A stretch of DNA of 47,818 nt from Thermoplasmata archaeon (lineage in GTDB: Archaea > Thermoplasmatota > Penumbrarchaeia > JAEHCK01). Made by a program: the position numbers and the translations under genes. Position 1 is the stretch's first letter; the number at the start of each line of letters is the position of its first letter. The DNA lies in assembly GCA_020696345.1 (NCBI GenBank), contig JAEHCK010000022.1, positions 1 to 47,818 on the forward strand, given 5' to 3'. Shown here in pieces: positions 1 to 9,983 of the stretch. The notes under the pieces are model-generated. The model had not been told where the DNA came from and did not search any database. It saw only the letters and a list, made by a program, of their open reading frames with translations.

Positions 1-1
1 C

Positions 2-1381
2 ATCTATTTTGACACGGTCACACCACCTGAGCTCTATAAAACCGATATCACCGAGACCAGCTTTTTCAAAGATGGCCTGACCGATGGCGCAACGTATTAT
101 TGGCGTGTAATACCCAGGCTTGGTGTGCTCGAAGGCTTGTGCAGCAGCGGTGTCTGGTGGTTCCAGGTTTACCTGGATTACACGGGACCAGGGACAAATT
201 TCAAAATTTCCATAACCGGGCCAATGTCGATCTCTATTTACCCTGGTGAGAATAAGAGTATACCGCTAACAATCACAAATTTGGGCACAAATAAGGACAT
301 GATCAAACTGGAACGCCAAGCGGGACAATTATCGGATCATATAGATTTTGAAGATTATTCTATATTGGAACTGGAAAGTACTGGCTATGCCACTCGTACG
401 TTGAATATAGATCTGCCACTTGATGCCCAACCCGGTAATTTCGAGATAATCGTAACCGCAATTTCGTTGAACAGCGGTGAAAAAGAAAAAGCAAATCATT
501 TTATAACCGTAGAAATAAAACAGCCGGGAGTTGTTATACCTAATGGCACAGGGCAACCGAATGGATCACTATCGAATGTGACGGAACAAAAGCTAGGCGA
601 AAATGCAAATGAATTATTAGTATTTTCAGTGATTGGGATAATAATAATGATCGTAATTATCACGGTACTGACAGCATTCGTGTTAAGGCGCAAGAAACGT
701 GCGGAACAAGAATTACTCCCGTCTGGTGCGGTGACGGTCAAACCATTGCCCACACATATTATCGACGGCCAAATGCCGCCAGCAATTGCGCGAACGCAGT
801 TGCCCGGTGTTGTAACAGGAGGTGGTGCTCAACAACCGACGGCGGTGATTGCACCAGCACAACCAATGCCCCTGCCCCAGGTACAACCAGTACCGCAGCT
901 GCCACAGCTCCCGCCTGCACCTACACCTACAACATCTAGTATTAGTAGTGTCCAACCTCAGCCTTCTATCATTTCACAAACACCAGTCGTCCAACCACAG
1001 CCACCGTACACTGAGACACAAGTACAGGGGCCTACAGTACATTTACCTGGATCAAATGCGGTAGCACCGGCACCAGCTCCTACAACCTCAACACCACCTA
1101 TGACCATGACCATGGCGGAACTAGAAGCACAAAGGATGCGATCAATGCAGCAACCCGCCGGGTCAATAGTGGAACCGACAGGTCAAACATCACCAACCAA
1201 CCCTACAGCCCAGGCTGCCCCACTCACACAAAGCCACTCACCAGTTACCCAACCGACTAATTCCCAACCCCCTGGTCCCGGAACACAAGAGCAAGGCCAG
1301 GCAGTGCATCTACCAGATGGGTCGGAACAAACTGATGGAGCAACTACACCAAATAAACAAAAATTCTTGAAAACGCAATAA
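2..1381 (+). CDS. Membrane-anchored surface protein, 5' end outside window
   Basis: The reading frame is open from base 2, so the gene starts upstream; the GTG at 125 is internal. The first residues (DGATYYWRV context) resemble the end of a fibronectin type III repeat. A beta-rich stretch at about bases 200-520 (ISITGPMSISIYPGENKSIP and after) resembles NEW3/CARDB-type extracellular domains. One hydrophobic helix follows at about bases 611-685, then RRKKR as a stop-transfer signal. The rest, about 190 residues, is Pro/Gln/Thr-rich low-complexity sequence predicted to be cytoplasmic. I see no catalytic motif. It is probably an exported receptor- or adhesin-like protein with a single anchor. 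The fold call rests on pattern only, and the N-terminal domains cannot be seen. Confidence 0.75.
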   Translation: MYFDTVTPPELYKTDITETSFFKDGLTDGATYYWRVIPRLGVLEGLCSSGVWWFQVYLDYTGPGTNFKISITGPMSISIYPGENKSIPLTITNLGTNKDMIKLERQAGQLSDHIDFEDYSILELESTGYATRTLNIDLPLDAQPGNFEIIVTAISLNSGEKEKANHFITVEIKQPGVVIPNGTGQPNGSLSNVTEQKLGENANELLVFSVIGIIIMIVIITVLTAFVLRRKKRAEQELLPSGAVTVKPLPTHIIDGQMPPAIARTQLPGVVTGGGAQQPTAVIAPAQPMPLPQVQPVPQLPQLPPAPTPTTSSISSVQPQPSIISQTPVVQPQPPYTETQVQGPTVHLPGSNAVAPAPAPTTSTPPMTMTMAELEAQRMRSMQQPAGSIVEPTGQTSPTNPTAQAAPLTQSHSPVTQPTNSQPPGPGTQEQGQAVHLPDGSEQTDGATTPNKQKFLKTQ

Positions 1382-1624
1382 ATTATCTTGTTATTAAGAG
1401 AAAAATTCCTTCTGGGCGAGATTTCTGAGGATTATTCCAAAGTTCAATTCGGCTGCTTTTTTCATTATTTATTATTAAGTGATAAACATTTAATATCAAG
1501 ATAGTTTTCCTATTAATATCAGGAAATAATTAATTAAAATTATTATAATAGGGGATAATCATTTAAATATCATAATATAATTGATTGTTCAAGATATATT
1601 TATGTATAAGAGGAGTTGGGTAAT
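1382..1624. other. AT-rich intergenic region with promoter of the giant surface protein
   Basis: About 240 AT-rich bases lie between two surface-protein genes on the same strand. Several TATA-like stretches occur (for example around 1545-1575), and AGGAG at 1611-1615 is the ribosome binding site of the next gene. No RNA gene or repeat was recognised. Confidence 0.4.
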
Positions 1625-4600
1625 ATGAATTATGGTTTGAGCACGGGTATCAATTTTAGAAGGATACTGGTTATGATGATTTCGGTTGTTTTGATCATGA
1701 CGATCTTGACAGCTGTGCCTCTCGCGGCCATGGGTGATAATTCGAATGATAACCCAGAACCGCTTTTTGAAACCACTACTACCGTTACGAGCAGTATTAC
1801 TTCAAATGTAAACTGGACCCTTGCAAATAGCCCGTATTATGTAGAAAATGATATACCGATAACCAGTACAGGTAGGTTGAACATCGAGCCGGGTGTCGAA
1901 ATATATTTTAACGGATCATATTTCATATATGTTGATGGTGTATTAAACGCCTCGGGCAGTGAGCAACAGAAGATAACATTCACATCTAATGAAACAGGTA
2001 CAGAAGCCCCTGGTGACTGGAAAGGGATACAGTTCAATGCTTCCGGCGAAGGGCTGATAAAATATTGTTACATTAATTATTCAACCACAGGCGTCAAAAT
2101 TCTTTCAGATAACAATATCACACTAACAAATAACACCATTACACAGGCTCTATTTGATGGTATTTTTATTGACGATTCCGAACATACAATTATTACAGGT
2201 AATAAGATCACTAATGCTGGAAGATCAGGTATTGTTCTTAATGATTGTAATGATACAATGATCACAGGAAATACCGTTAATAACTCTAAAAATGCGATAA
2301 AGATAGTAGATTCCGAAAAGGTTTCAATTATTAACAATGAATTGCATGACAACACCGATGACGGTATATTTATCGACCCATCTAAGGATATCACCATCGA
2401 CGGTTGTGTTGTTTATAATTGTAAAAATGGTATCACGCTCGATACTGGTGAGATGGTCACGATCAAAGATTCGCTGTTCCATAACAACACATATGGTCTC
2501 GACATTGATACCTCCAAACACCTCGAAGTTCAAAATATCCGACTCTACCATAATACTTACGGTGTAAATCTCGATGACTCGACGAACGGGGTTAATTTTA
2601 CAGATCTTCGTGCTTACTGGAACGATCACGGGTTCATTGCTAACAACTCACGGTTGAACCTCACCACTAGTTGGTTCAAGCACAACAACGATCTCGGTCT
2701 CTATCTGAATAACTCAAATAATTGTATGGTAACGGGCACAACATTCGAAAACAATAGCGAGGCCGGGGTATATTTATGGAATTCTACATTGAATATGTTC
2801 TATGGCTCCATTTTTGATACAAATTCTATTGGCGGAAAACTTATTAATTTATCTAATAATAATAAATTTTCAAGCTGTACTTTCGATAATACCGATTCTG
2901 ATATTGATATTAATGCCTCCTCAGGAGTAAGCATCCAAGACACTGTAATAACAAGCAGCAACCTCGGGGTAAATATAACGAACTCGGCCAATGTGACACT
3001 CGAAAACAGCACGTTCAACAATGCAGGTGGCACTGGAAATGTTCAGGTCAATCTAACGGGCAATACTAATGTGGAATCCATAAATACTACATTCGAAAAA
3101 AGCAAGCTCCAGTTCAATGATGAAAACTCGAACATAACCGTGAAATGGTACCTTCACGTGCTGGTCAAAAGCGGTGCCCCGGTCCAGGGTGCAACCGTTG
3201 AGATATATAACGGCACTGATACGCTGATCAAAAGTGCATTAACAGATTCCAATGGATACTTGGCCTGGTTCAAGATAACCGAATATTTCAAGAACAATTC
3301 GGTGGACTTGAATTATAATACGCATAATATTAGCGCTCAAAAGACGACCATCTCGAGCTATACCGACCCGAATATTACAATAAATTCGTCACGAACTGTG
3401 GTACTTTACCTGTATGGTGATAACGATTTCGACAGCATCCCGGACACCATGGATTATGATGACGATAATGACGGGTATGTTGACACGAATGACGATTTCC
3501 CATACGATGGTTCCGAATGGCTGGACTACGATAACGATGGCGTTGGTAACAATGCTGACAGGGATGACGATAATGATGGTGTGCCAGACTATGTATCCGG
3601 GTTAAAACGTGATAAGGACAATGATGACGATGGACAGTATGATGTGGGCGAATACGACGAATTCCCGTTAAATTATTTTGAATGGTGCGACACTGATGGT
3701 GATAGCATTGGTAATAATGCCGATCTTGATGACGATGATGACGGCTGTGTGGACACCAAGGATGCATTCCCATATCGTGGTGACGAATGGGATGATACCG
3801 ATGGCGATGGTACCGGTGATAATACCGATGCCGATGATGATAATGATGGTGTGCCAGACGAAATATTCGGGTTATTACGTGATAAGGAAAATAATAACAA
3901 TGGACTGTATGATGTGGGCGAATATGACGAATTCCCGTTGAATTATTTTGAATGGTGTGACACTGATGATGATGGCATTGGTAATAACGCCGATCTTGAT
4001 GACGACGGCGATGGTGTTCCCGATACAAAAGATGGGTTACCGTTCAACCCATCTGAACGGCTGGACACCGATGGCGATGGCATCGGGAACAATGCCGATG
4101 ATGATGATGATGACGATGGATTCGATGATAAAATAGATGATTTTCCTCTCGACCCAACCGAATGGCTCGATACCGATGATGATGGTGTGGGAGATAATCT
4201 CGATTGGGACGATGATAATGACACGGTGCCCGATTCACAAGATGCGTTCCCATTCGACCCGAACGAGTGGCGCGATACCGATGGCGATACTGTGGGTGAT
4301 GGCTCCGACCCCGATATCGACGGCGATGGTACAACCAATTCATTGGATGCGTTCGAATATGACCCGTATGAAGACACTGACACAGATAAAGATGGTATTG
4401 GCGATAATGCTGACCAGGATGACGACGATGACGGTGTCTATGATATAAACGACGCGTTCCCCAAGGATGACTCCGAGTGGTTAGACACTGATGGGGACGG
4501 TTGTGGAAATAACATAGATGTTGACGATGACAATGACGGTGTCCTTGATATAAATGACACTTTTCCACTCGACCCCACCGAATGGACGGATACGGATGGA

Positions 4601-5917
4601 GACGGCACAGGAGATAATTCAGACCAGGATATCGACGGCGATGGTGTGTTCAATCGGAACGACAAGTTTCCGTACGATGTGTATGAATGTGAGGATACCG
4701 ATGGGGATGGTAAAGGCGATGAAGAAGATCTTGATGACGACAATGATGGCCATTATGATTACTGGGACAGATTCCCGAAGAACCCCACAGAATGGGAAGA
4801 TACCGATAACGATGGTCTGGGTGACAATTTCGACCCCGATGTCGACAATGATGGTTGGCTGAACGATCTGGATGCGTTTCCGTTCAATAAATCGGAATGG
4901 CGCGACACGGACGATGATGGCATAGGCGACAATGTTGATATGGATGATGACGGTGATGGCATTTTAGACCCGTTTGATGCATTACCGCACAATCAGAATG
5001 AATGGCTGGATTCCGATAATGATGGTGTGGGTAATAACGCCGATCCCGATGATGATAATGATGACATTTTGGATACAATGGATGCGTTCCCGTTTGACCC
5101 GGCGGCGTCTGTGGATACTGACGGTGATGGTTTTCCCGATGAATGGAATAAAGGCAAGTCGGGAAAATATTCTAACACGGGTCTTGAATTGGATAATGAC
5201 GACGATAATGATGGCATCCCCGATCTGATGGATCTGTTCCCGAAAGACTATAAAGAGTGGAACGACTCGGACGGAGATGGTATTGGCGATAATTCCGATG
5301 CGGACATAGATAACGACGGATACTTGAACGAATATGATGCGTTTCCGAATGACCCGGCTGCATGGCGTGATACTGACGGCGATGGCTTTCCCGATTTCTT
5401 TATATTAAATGTAAATTCCACCACCGGGTTGTCTGTTGACGATGATGATGATAACGATGGTGTATTCGATAGTCAGGATACATTCCCACTCGATCGCACC
5501 GAATACCAGGACACCGATGGCGACGGTATAGGCGATAACAAAGATTTTGACATCGATAATGATGGGTATATCAACGAAAATGATGATTATCCTTATGATA
5601 ATACACGCCACGCGCGTAAAGTAAAAGCTGCTGAAGATAATGCGGCAAGCACAACTAATTTGATGTTTGGAATAATAGCAATATTATTGGTTATCATTAT
5701 TTTATTCAATGTTATGAATTTTACCCAAGTCAAAGGCCATGGTATTTTCGGTCTTGCAAAACCATCAAAGGCCGGTGATGAATTTGCAAGGATCGAGGAC
5801 AAGTTCAAATCCAAACCGGAGAAACCCGAGGAAATGGCAAGATGCAGTGAATGCGGTAAAGTCATACCCATGTCCGCAGAGTCGTGCGCCGGTTGCGGGC
5901 TTAAGTTTGAGAATTAG
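1625..5917 (+). CDS. Giant secreted beta-helix / thrombospondin type-3 repeat protein with C-terminal TM and zinc ribbon
   Basis: The ATG at 1625 is chosen over the in-frame TTG at 1616 because AGGAG (1611-1615) is 9 nt before the ATG but touches the TTG; this gives 1430 aa. Order of parts: signal peptide (about 1-35, hydrophobic LVMMISVVLIMTILTAVPLA); right-handed parallel beta-helix repeats (about 60-500) with NosD-like NNT/GI/N turns; a small beta-sandwich or carboxypeptidase-regulatory-like domain (about 505-590); about 19 units of roughly 36 residues rich in DxDxDG (about 598-1335), matching Ca2+-binding thrombospondin type-3 repeats; a TM helix (about 1345-1367); then CxxC-CxxC (about 1406-1425). 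Topology predicts an outer Ca2+-stiffened stalk and a cytosolic zinc ribbon. The likely role is cell-surface attachment or glycan interaction; the ligand is unknown. Confidence 0.85.
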   Translation: MNYGLSTGINFRRILVMMISVVLIMTILTAVPLAAMGDNSNDNPEPLFETTTTVTSSITSNVNWTLANSPYYVENDIPITSTGRLNIEPGVEIYFNGSYFIYVDGVLNASGSEQQKITFTSNETGTEAPGDWKGIQFNASGEGLIKYCYINYSTTGVKILSDNNITLTNNTITQALFDGIFIDDSEHTIITGNKITNAGRSGIVLNDCNDTMITGNTVNNSKNAIKIVDSEKVSIINNELHDNTDDGIFIDPSKDITIDGCVVYNCKNGITLDTGEMVTIKDSLFHNNTYGLDIDTSKHLEVQNIRLYHNTYGVNLDDSTNGVNFTDLRAYWNDHGFIANNSRLNLTTSWFKHNNDLGLYLNNSNNCMVTGTTFENNSEAGVYLWNSTLNMFYGSIFDTNSIGGKLINLSNNNKFSSCTFDNTDSDIDINASSGVSIQDTVITSSNLGVNITNSANVTLENSTFNNAGGTGNVQVNLTGNTNVESINTTFEKSKLQFNDENSNITVKWYLHVLVKSGAPVQGATVEIYNGTDTLIKSALTDSNGYLAWFKITEYFKNNSVDLNYNTHNISAQKTTISSYTDPNITINSSRTVVLYLYGDNDFDSIPDTMDYDDDNDGYVDTNDDFPYDGSEWLDYDNDGVGNNADRDDDNDGVPDYVSGLKRDKDNDDDGQYDVGEYDEFPLNYFEWCDTDGDSIGNNADLDDDDDGCVDTKDAFPYRGDEWDDTDGDGTGDNTDADDDNDGVPDEIFGLLRDKENNNNGLYDVGEYDEFPLNYFEWCDTDDDGIGNNADLDDDGDGVPDTKDGLPFNPSERLDTDGDGIGNNADDDDDDDGFDDKIDDFPLDPTEWLDTDDDGVGDNLDWDDDNDTVPDSQDAFPFDPNEWRDTDGDTVGDGSDPDIDGDGTTNSLDAFEYDPYEDTDTDKDGIGDNADQDDDDDGVYDINDAFPKDDSEWLDTDGDGCGNNIDVDDDNDGVLDINDTFPLDPTEWTDTDGDGTGDNSDQDIDGDGVFNRNDKFPYDVYECEDTDGDGKGDEEDLDDDNDGHYDYWDRFPKNPTEWEDTDNDGLGDNFDPDVDNDGWLNDLDAFPFNKSEWRDTDDDGIGDNVDMDDDGDGILDPFDALPHNQNEWLDSDNDGVGNNADPDDDNDDILDTMDAFPFDPAASVDTDGDGFPDEWNKGKSGKYSNTGLELDNDDDNDGIPDLMDLFPKDYKEWNDSDGDGIGDNSDADIDNDGYLNEYDAFPNDPAAWRDTDGDGFPDFFILNVNSTTGLSVDDDDDNDGVFDSQDTFPLDRTEYQDTDGDGIGDNKDFDIDNDGYINENDDYPYDNTRHARKVKAAEDNAASTTNLMFGIIAILLVIIILFNVMNFTQVKGHGIFGLAKPSKAGDEFARIEDKFKSKPEKPEEMARCSECGKVIPMSAESCAGCGLKFEN

Positions 5918-5959
5918 AATTTTCATTCTAGATAATAGAACGCTTCAGAGGATGAGGTT

Positions 5960-7105
5960 ATGGAAATAAAAAGATCTGGTGACGGCAAAAAGGGATCGGT
6001 GAAGAAAGGAAAAGAAAAAAGACCCGAAACAAAACCCGTTGATCCTGGTAAAAATAAACTGGAAAAGAAAATGCCTAAGCCAAAGCCCAAGAAAGACGAA
6101 GCGCACGCAAAGGTAAATGTAAAAGCTAAAGGAAAAGGCAAGGGAAAGGGGAAGAAGGCAAAAAAATCCTCGAAACCATCACAATTAGCCAAGAAAATAC
6201 CTTTGAGCGGTGTTGCACGAAAATTGCCCATCGAAGAAGTGGATGAGAGTGTAGATATTGATTGGTCGGACGATGGCGGGTCAGAATCTGATATTGCGAT
6301 GTCTGAATTTGAGCGTACCCAGTTGGAACAAAGGTTAAAGTATATTGAACGTGAAAATATGAACCTTCAAAATGAATTGTTTTATCTTAAACCGGATTTG
6401 GACAAGAAAACCGAATTAATTACCAATATCCAAACCGAATATGACCGATTGAAACAAGATTTCGAAAAACATAAGAAACAATTGAACCAGCGGATGAAAG
6501 AGAAACAGAGATATTCATCAGAGAAGTTGATAACCGAGATATTGGAAGTTCTGGATAATTTCGACAGGACCAACAAATTGGACCTTTCTATAGCAGATAA
6601 GGAGGATGTCTTAAAGGGCATCCGGATGATATATAAACAGTTAATGGAGATACTTGGCAAGGAGGGGCTTAAACCCATCAAGGCCGCGCGCCGGCCATTC
6701 GACCCGCGTATACACGATGCCGTAGCAACAACACCAACGGACGATCATCCAAATAATACCGTGCTGGAAGAACTTCAAAAAGGGTATAAGCTCAAAGACA
6801 AGGTACTTCGACCAAGTACGGTGAGAGTGTCGCAATCAGACATAATACCCGAGATACCGATAAAGTTCACAGACAAGAAAAAGAAACCCAAGAAAGATAA
6901 ACTCAAAAAAGAGAAACATAAAAAAGATAAACATAAAAAAAAGAGCAAACCCCAAGATACGACCAAGAAGATCAAGAAGACCGATAAAGATCTCGAGGTG
7001 AAGGAACCAAAGAAACTGAAGAAACCGAAGAAACATAAAAAACATGGAAAAAAAGAAGGTAAAGAAATAATGAGAATCAAGAAACCTAAGAAAATTATCA
7101 AATGA
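5960..7105 (+). CDS. grpE: GrpE nucleotide exchange factor with lysine-rich extensions
   Basis: GrpE releases ADP from DnaK in the cytosolic Hsp70 cycle. The core is at about residues 113-293: a long N-terminal coiled coil (QRLKYIERENMNLQ onward), then the beta domain with the family signature FDPRIHDAV, DHPNNTVLEELQKGYKLKDK and VLRPSTVRVS. At 381 aa it is about twice the usual length. The extra sequence is an N-terminal Lys/Gly/Pro-rich tail (1-85), an acidic patch (85-110), and a C-terminal tail of about 85 residues made almost wholly of K, P, D, E and H. The ATG at 5960 follows a purine-rich GATGAGG. It is the first gene of grpE-dnaK-dnaJ, all on one strand. Identity is sure; the role of the tails is unknown. 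Confidence 0.95.
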   Translation: MEIKRSGDGKKGSVKKGKEKRPETKPVDPGKNKLEKKMPKPKPKKDEAHAKVNVKAKGKGKGKGKKAKKSSKPSQLAKKIPLSGVARKLPIEEVDESVDIDWSDDGGSESDIAMSEFERTQLEQRLKYIERENMNLQNELFYLKPDLDKKTELITNIQTEYDRLKQDFEKHKKQLNQRMKEKQRYSSEKLITEILEVLDNFDRTNKLDLSIADKEDVLKGIRMIYKQLMEILGKEGLKPIKAARRPFDPRIHDAVATTPTDDHPNNTVLEELQKGYKLKDKVLRPSTVRVSQSDIIPEIPIKFTDKKKKPKKDKLKKEKHKKDKHKKKSKPQDTTKKIKKTDKDLEVKEPKKLKKPKKHKKHGKKEGKEIMRIKKPKKIIK

Positions 7106-7294
7106 AAAACGAAGTTATGTGTGATACGATTAAAATAGAGGAAAAATAACAAAAATACTTAAATCATATAAGGATTATTATATGAATTTGGAAATCGTTG
7201 GTAAGAAACGTAATAATGATTTCTAATATTGTTAAAATTATTAAATTTGTTAAACTTTTGATCATAAGGATTTCATTTTGCAGGAGGAGAAATA
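7106..7294 (+). promoter_or_regulatory. dnaK upstream region
   Basis: A 189-base gap separates grpE from dnaK. TATA-like AT-rich stretches occur at about 7158-7172 and 7235-7255, so dnaK probably has its own promoter besides read-through from grpE. AGGAGGA at 7282-7288 is a strong ribosome binding site 6 nt before the dnaK ATG. No CIRCE-like inverted repeat was seen. Confidence 0.4.
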
Positions 7295-9907
7295 ATGGCT
7301 CGTGTCGTGGGAATTGATTTAGGTACTACTTTTTCAGAAATTGCCGTATTAGAAGGCGGCGAACCGATGGTTATACCGAACTCGGAAGGCAGCCGGATCA
7401 CGCCTTCAGTGGTGGCGTTTACGAAAGATGGTGAGCGGTTAGTTGGTGAGATCGCCAAGCGTCAGGCGATCACGAATCCCAGGCGAACGATCACCTCGAT
7501 CAAGCGTAAGATGGGTTCGCGGTATCGTGTGAAGATCGATGATAAAAAGTACTCGCCAGAAGAGATATCATCAATGATCCTCCAGAAATTAAAAACCGAT
7601 GCCGAGGACTATTTGAACGAGAAGATAAAGCAGGTGGTGATCACGACACCGGCATATTTCGAGGACTCACAGCGACAGGCTACCAAAGATGCTGGTAAGA
7701 TCGCAGGCTTGGACGTGCTTCGGATCATCAACGAACCCACCGCAGCAGCATTGGCATATGGTATTAAAAAAGAGGAAGAACAAACTATTCTAGTATACGA
7801 TCTGGGTGGCGGCACTTTCGATGTGTCGATTCTCGAGATCGGAGAAGGTGTTTTCGAAGTCAAGGCAACAAGCGGTAATAACCATCTAGGTGGAGATGAT
7901 CTTGACCAGGCTATCATAGACTGGTTGATGGAGAAATTCAATAAGGATGAGGATATAGACATTTCCGAGGATCGAGCAGCATTACAGAGGTTGAAAGATG
8001 CGGCGGAAAAGGCTAAGATCGAGCTCTCCGGACGGTCAAGCACGAATATAAATTTACCATATATTGCCGTTGACGATAAAGGCAAACCCAAACATTTGGA
8101 GGCGTCACTTACACGTTCAAAGTTCGAGGCATTGATCGATGATCTGATCAAAAAGACCATCGGCCCGACCAAGCGAGCGATGAAAGATGCGGGACTAAAA
8201 CCTAACCAGATCGATAAGATCTTGTTAGTGGGCGGTTCAACGCGTGTGCCTGCAGTTCAGCGTGCAATTAAAAGTATGTTGGGCAAAGACCCGACCAAAG
8301 GTATCAACCCGGATGAATGTGTTGCTATAGGCGCCGCGATCCAGGCAGGTGTATTATCGGGCGAGATAAAGGATGTGTTATTGCTGGATGTAACTCCGCT
8401 ATCATTGGGCGTTGAAACGTTAGGCGGCCTTACCACAAAGCTCATTACACGTAATACCACGATACCCACGCAGAAGAAACAGATATTCTCCACTGCACAA
8501 GATAACCAGGATAGTGTCGAGGTTCATGTTGTCCAGGGCGAGCGTGAGATGTCATCGGACAATAAAACACTAGGTAGATTCCATCTGGTGGGTGTGCCGC
8601 CGGCACCCAGAGGAATTCCTCAGATCGAAGTTACATTCGATATTGACGCCAATGGCATAGTCAAGGTTTCCGCCCGCGACCTAGCAACAGACAAAAAGCA
8701 GTCCATGACGATCACTGGTACTGGCACACTATCCGGCACTGAAGTTACAAAAATGGTAGACGATGCCGATAAATATTCTAAGCTGGATTCGAAAAAGAAG
8801 AAAGAAGCAGAATTACGCAACCAAGCGGATTCGCTTATTTACAATACGGAAAAAGCAATTGAAGAAGTTGGTAAAAAACTTGATTCCGGCCAACTGAAGT
8901 CGACCAAAAAAGCATTGAGTGACACCAAAAAAGCGTTGAAAGGCAAGGATGTGACACAGATACGTAAAATGGTGGAGATCTTGAACCAGGAATCGCAGGA
9001 GCTTTTCACTACACTGTACGCCGAGGCTGCACGACGTGAGATGGAAGATGAGGAGGAAGAAGAGATCGACGAGGTCGATGAGGGATATAAACCCATTAGT
9101 ATCCCATGTCCGAAATGTAAGGCCAAGATCATCGTGACCTCACCCAAGCGACCTATCACGATCAAATGTCCGCGCTGTGGTATCAAGGGTACCTTGAAGG
9201 CAGAAAAGGAGAAACCGAAAGATAAGAAAAAGGAAAAGGTCAAGGGCAAAGAAAAAGAGAAAGGCAAAGTTAAAGGTAAAGAGATCGAAAGAAAACCCGA
9301 GAAGGAGGTAAAAGCCGAGCCCGTCATGGCTGCACCAACGGCCGGAATTTCTGAAAAGAAGGAAAAAGAAGAATACAAACCGATCGCGGTCCCATGCCCG
9401 AAGTGCGGTAATAAGATCATTGTGAAGAGTCCGGAAAGGCCGATCATGATCAAATGTAAGAAATGTGGCGCAAAAGGCAAGTTCAAAGGTGAAAAGAAAA
9501 AGGCTAAAAAGGTTGAAGAGAAAGTGATCAAGATGCCTGAATCGGATAAAAAAGAGGTATTCCACGAACCTAAAGCGGGAATCTGGCAGCCCAGTGGCAA
9601 GGTACTTAAATTTGGTGAAGAACAGGCAGTGGAAAAGCCAAAACCAGAACCGGAACAAGAACCGGAAAAACCAAAAAAGAAGAAAGATAAGGATAGGATG
9701 AAGGAAAAAAAGAAAGCGCCAAAAGAAGAAGAAGCCGAGAAGCCGAAAAAGGAAAAACCAAAAGAGGATAAAGAAAAAAAATCAAAGGGATTTAAACCGA
9801 AAAAGATCAAGTGCAAGTGCGGCGGCGAGATAATAGTTAAGACCTCAAAACGCCCGGTAAAGATCAAGTGTCCGAAATGCGGTAGGACAGGAACATTGAA
9901 AAAATAA
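7295..9907 (+). CDS. dnaK: DnaK (Hsp70) with C-terminal extension of three zinc ribbons
   Basis: An ATP-dependent chaperone. The actin-like ATPase domain (about 1-375) shows [22 protein letters not shown] and [10 protein letters not shown]. The substrate-binding beta domain (about 380-500) and a helical lid (about 500-590) follow. Normal DnaK ends near residue 610; this protein has 870. The extra 270 residues hold three four-cysteine ribbons starting at residues 605, 701 and 840. Each has the plan CxxC...(I/V)(T/K)(T/S)..RP(I/V).IKCxxCG, and they are joined by Lys/Glu/Pro-rich linkers. The ribbons resemble each other, which suggests duplication. The family role is certain. The tail may bind nucleic acid, ribosomes or a partner, or may act as a redox or zinc sensor; none of these is shown by the sequence. 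It is followed by a palindromic A/T element and dnaJ. Confidence 0.97.
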   Translation: MARVVGIDLGTTFSEIAVLEGGEPMVIPNSEGSRITPSVVAFTKDGERLVGEIAKRQAITNPRRTITSIKRKMGSRYRVKIDDKKYSPEEISSMILQKLKTDAEDYLNEKIKQVVITTPAYFEDSQRQATKDAGKIAGLDVLRIINEPTAAALAYGIKKEEEQTILVYDLGGGTFDVSILEIGEGVFEVKATSGNNHLGGDDLDQAIIDWLMEKFNKDEDIDISEDRAALQRLKDAAEKAKIELSGRSSTNINLPYIAVDDKGKPKHLEASLTRSKFEALIDDLIKKTIGPTKRAMKDAGLKPNQIDKILLVGGSTRVPAVQRAIKSMLGKDPTKGINPDECVAIGAAIQAGVLSGEIKDVLLLDVTPLSLGVETLGGLTTKLITRNTTIPTQKKQIFSTAQDNQDSVEVHVVQGEREMSSDNKTLGRFHLVGVPPAPRGIPQIEVTFDIDANGIVKVSARDLATDKKQSMTITGTGTLSGTEVTKMVDDADKYSKLDSKKKKEAELRNQADSLIYNTEKAIEEVGKKLDSGQLKSTKKALSDTKKALKGKDVTQIRKMVEILNQESQELFTTLYAEAARREMEDEEEEEIDEVDEGYKPISIPCPKCKAKIIVTSPKRPITIKCPRCGIKGTLKAEKEKPKDKKKEKVKGKEKEKGKVKGKEIERKPEKEVKAEPVMAAPTAGISEKKEKEEYKPIAVPCPKCGNKIIVKSPERPIMIKCKKCGAKGKFKGEKKKAKKVEEKVIKMPESDKKEVFHEPKAGIWQPSGKVLKFGEEQAVEKPKPEPEQEPEKPKKKKDKDRMKEKKKAPKEEEAEKPKKEKPKEDKEKKSKGFKPKKIKCKCGGEIIVKTSKRPVKIKCPKCGRTGTLKK

Positions 9908-9950
9908 AAAAAATGTTATGCAAAACGATCGATAAATAACGCATTTTTTT
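9906..9950. terminator. Dispersed palindromic A/T-tract element, copy A
   Basis: An A-tract ending in ATG, an inner GCAAAACGA, then ACGCAT plus a T-tract form an imperfect palindrome directly after the dnaK stop codon. Close copies lie at 21861-21908 and 34372-34416. With T-runs on both strands it could terminate or attenuate transcription between dnaK and dnaJ. Function is inferred from position. Confidence 0.55.
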
Positions 9951-9983
9951 AATTAAGGACTTAGAAAACATTGGTGACAGACC

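Noticed and set aside
3375-4568. Long His-, Arg- and Ser-rich reading frames opposite the calcium-repeat region
   Set aside because: They mirror the GAT/GAC-rich coding of Asp repeats on the plus strand; composition is a by-product.
8839-9867. 342-residue Phe/Ser-rich frame on the minus strand
   Set aside because: It lies opposite the Lys/Glu-rich tail of dnaK; antisense of AAG/GAA codons yields Phe, Leu and Ser.
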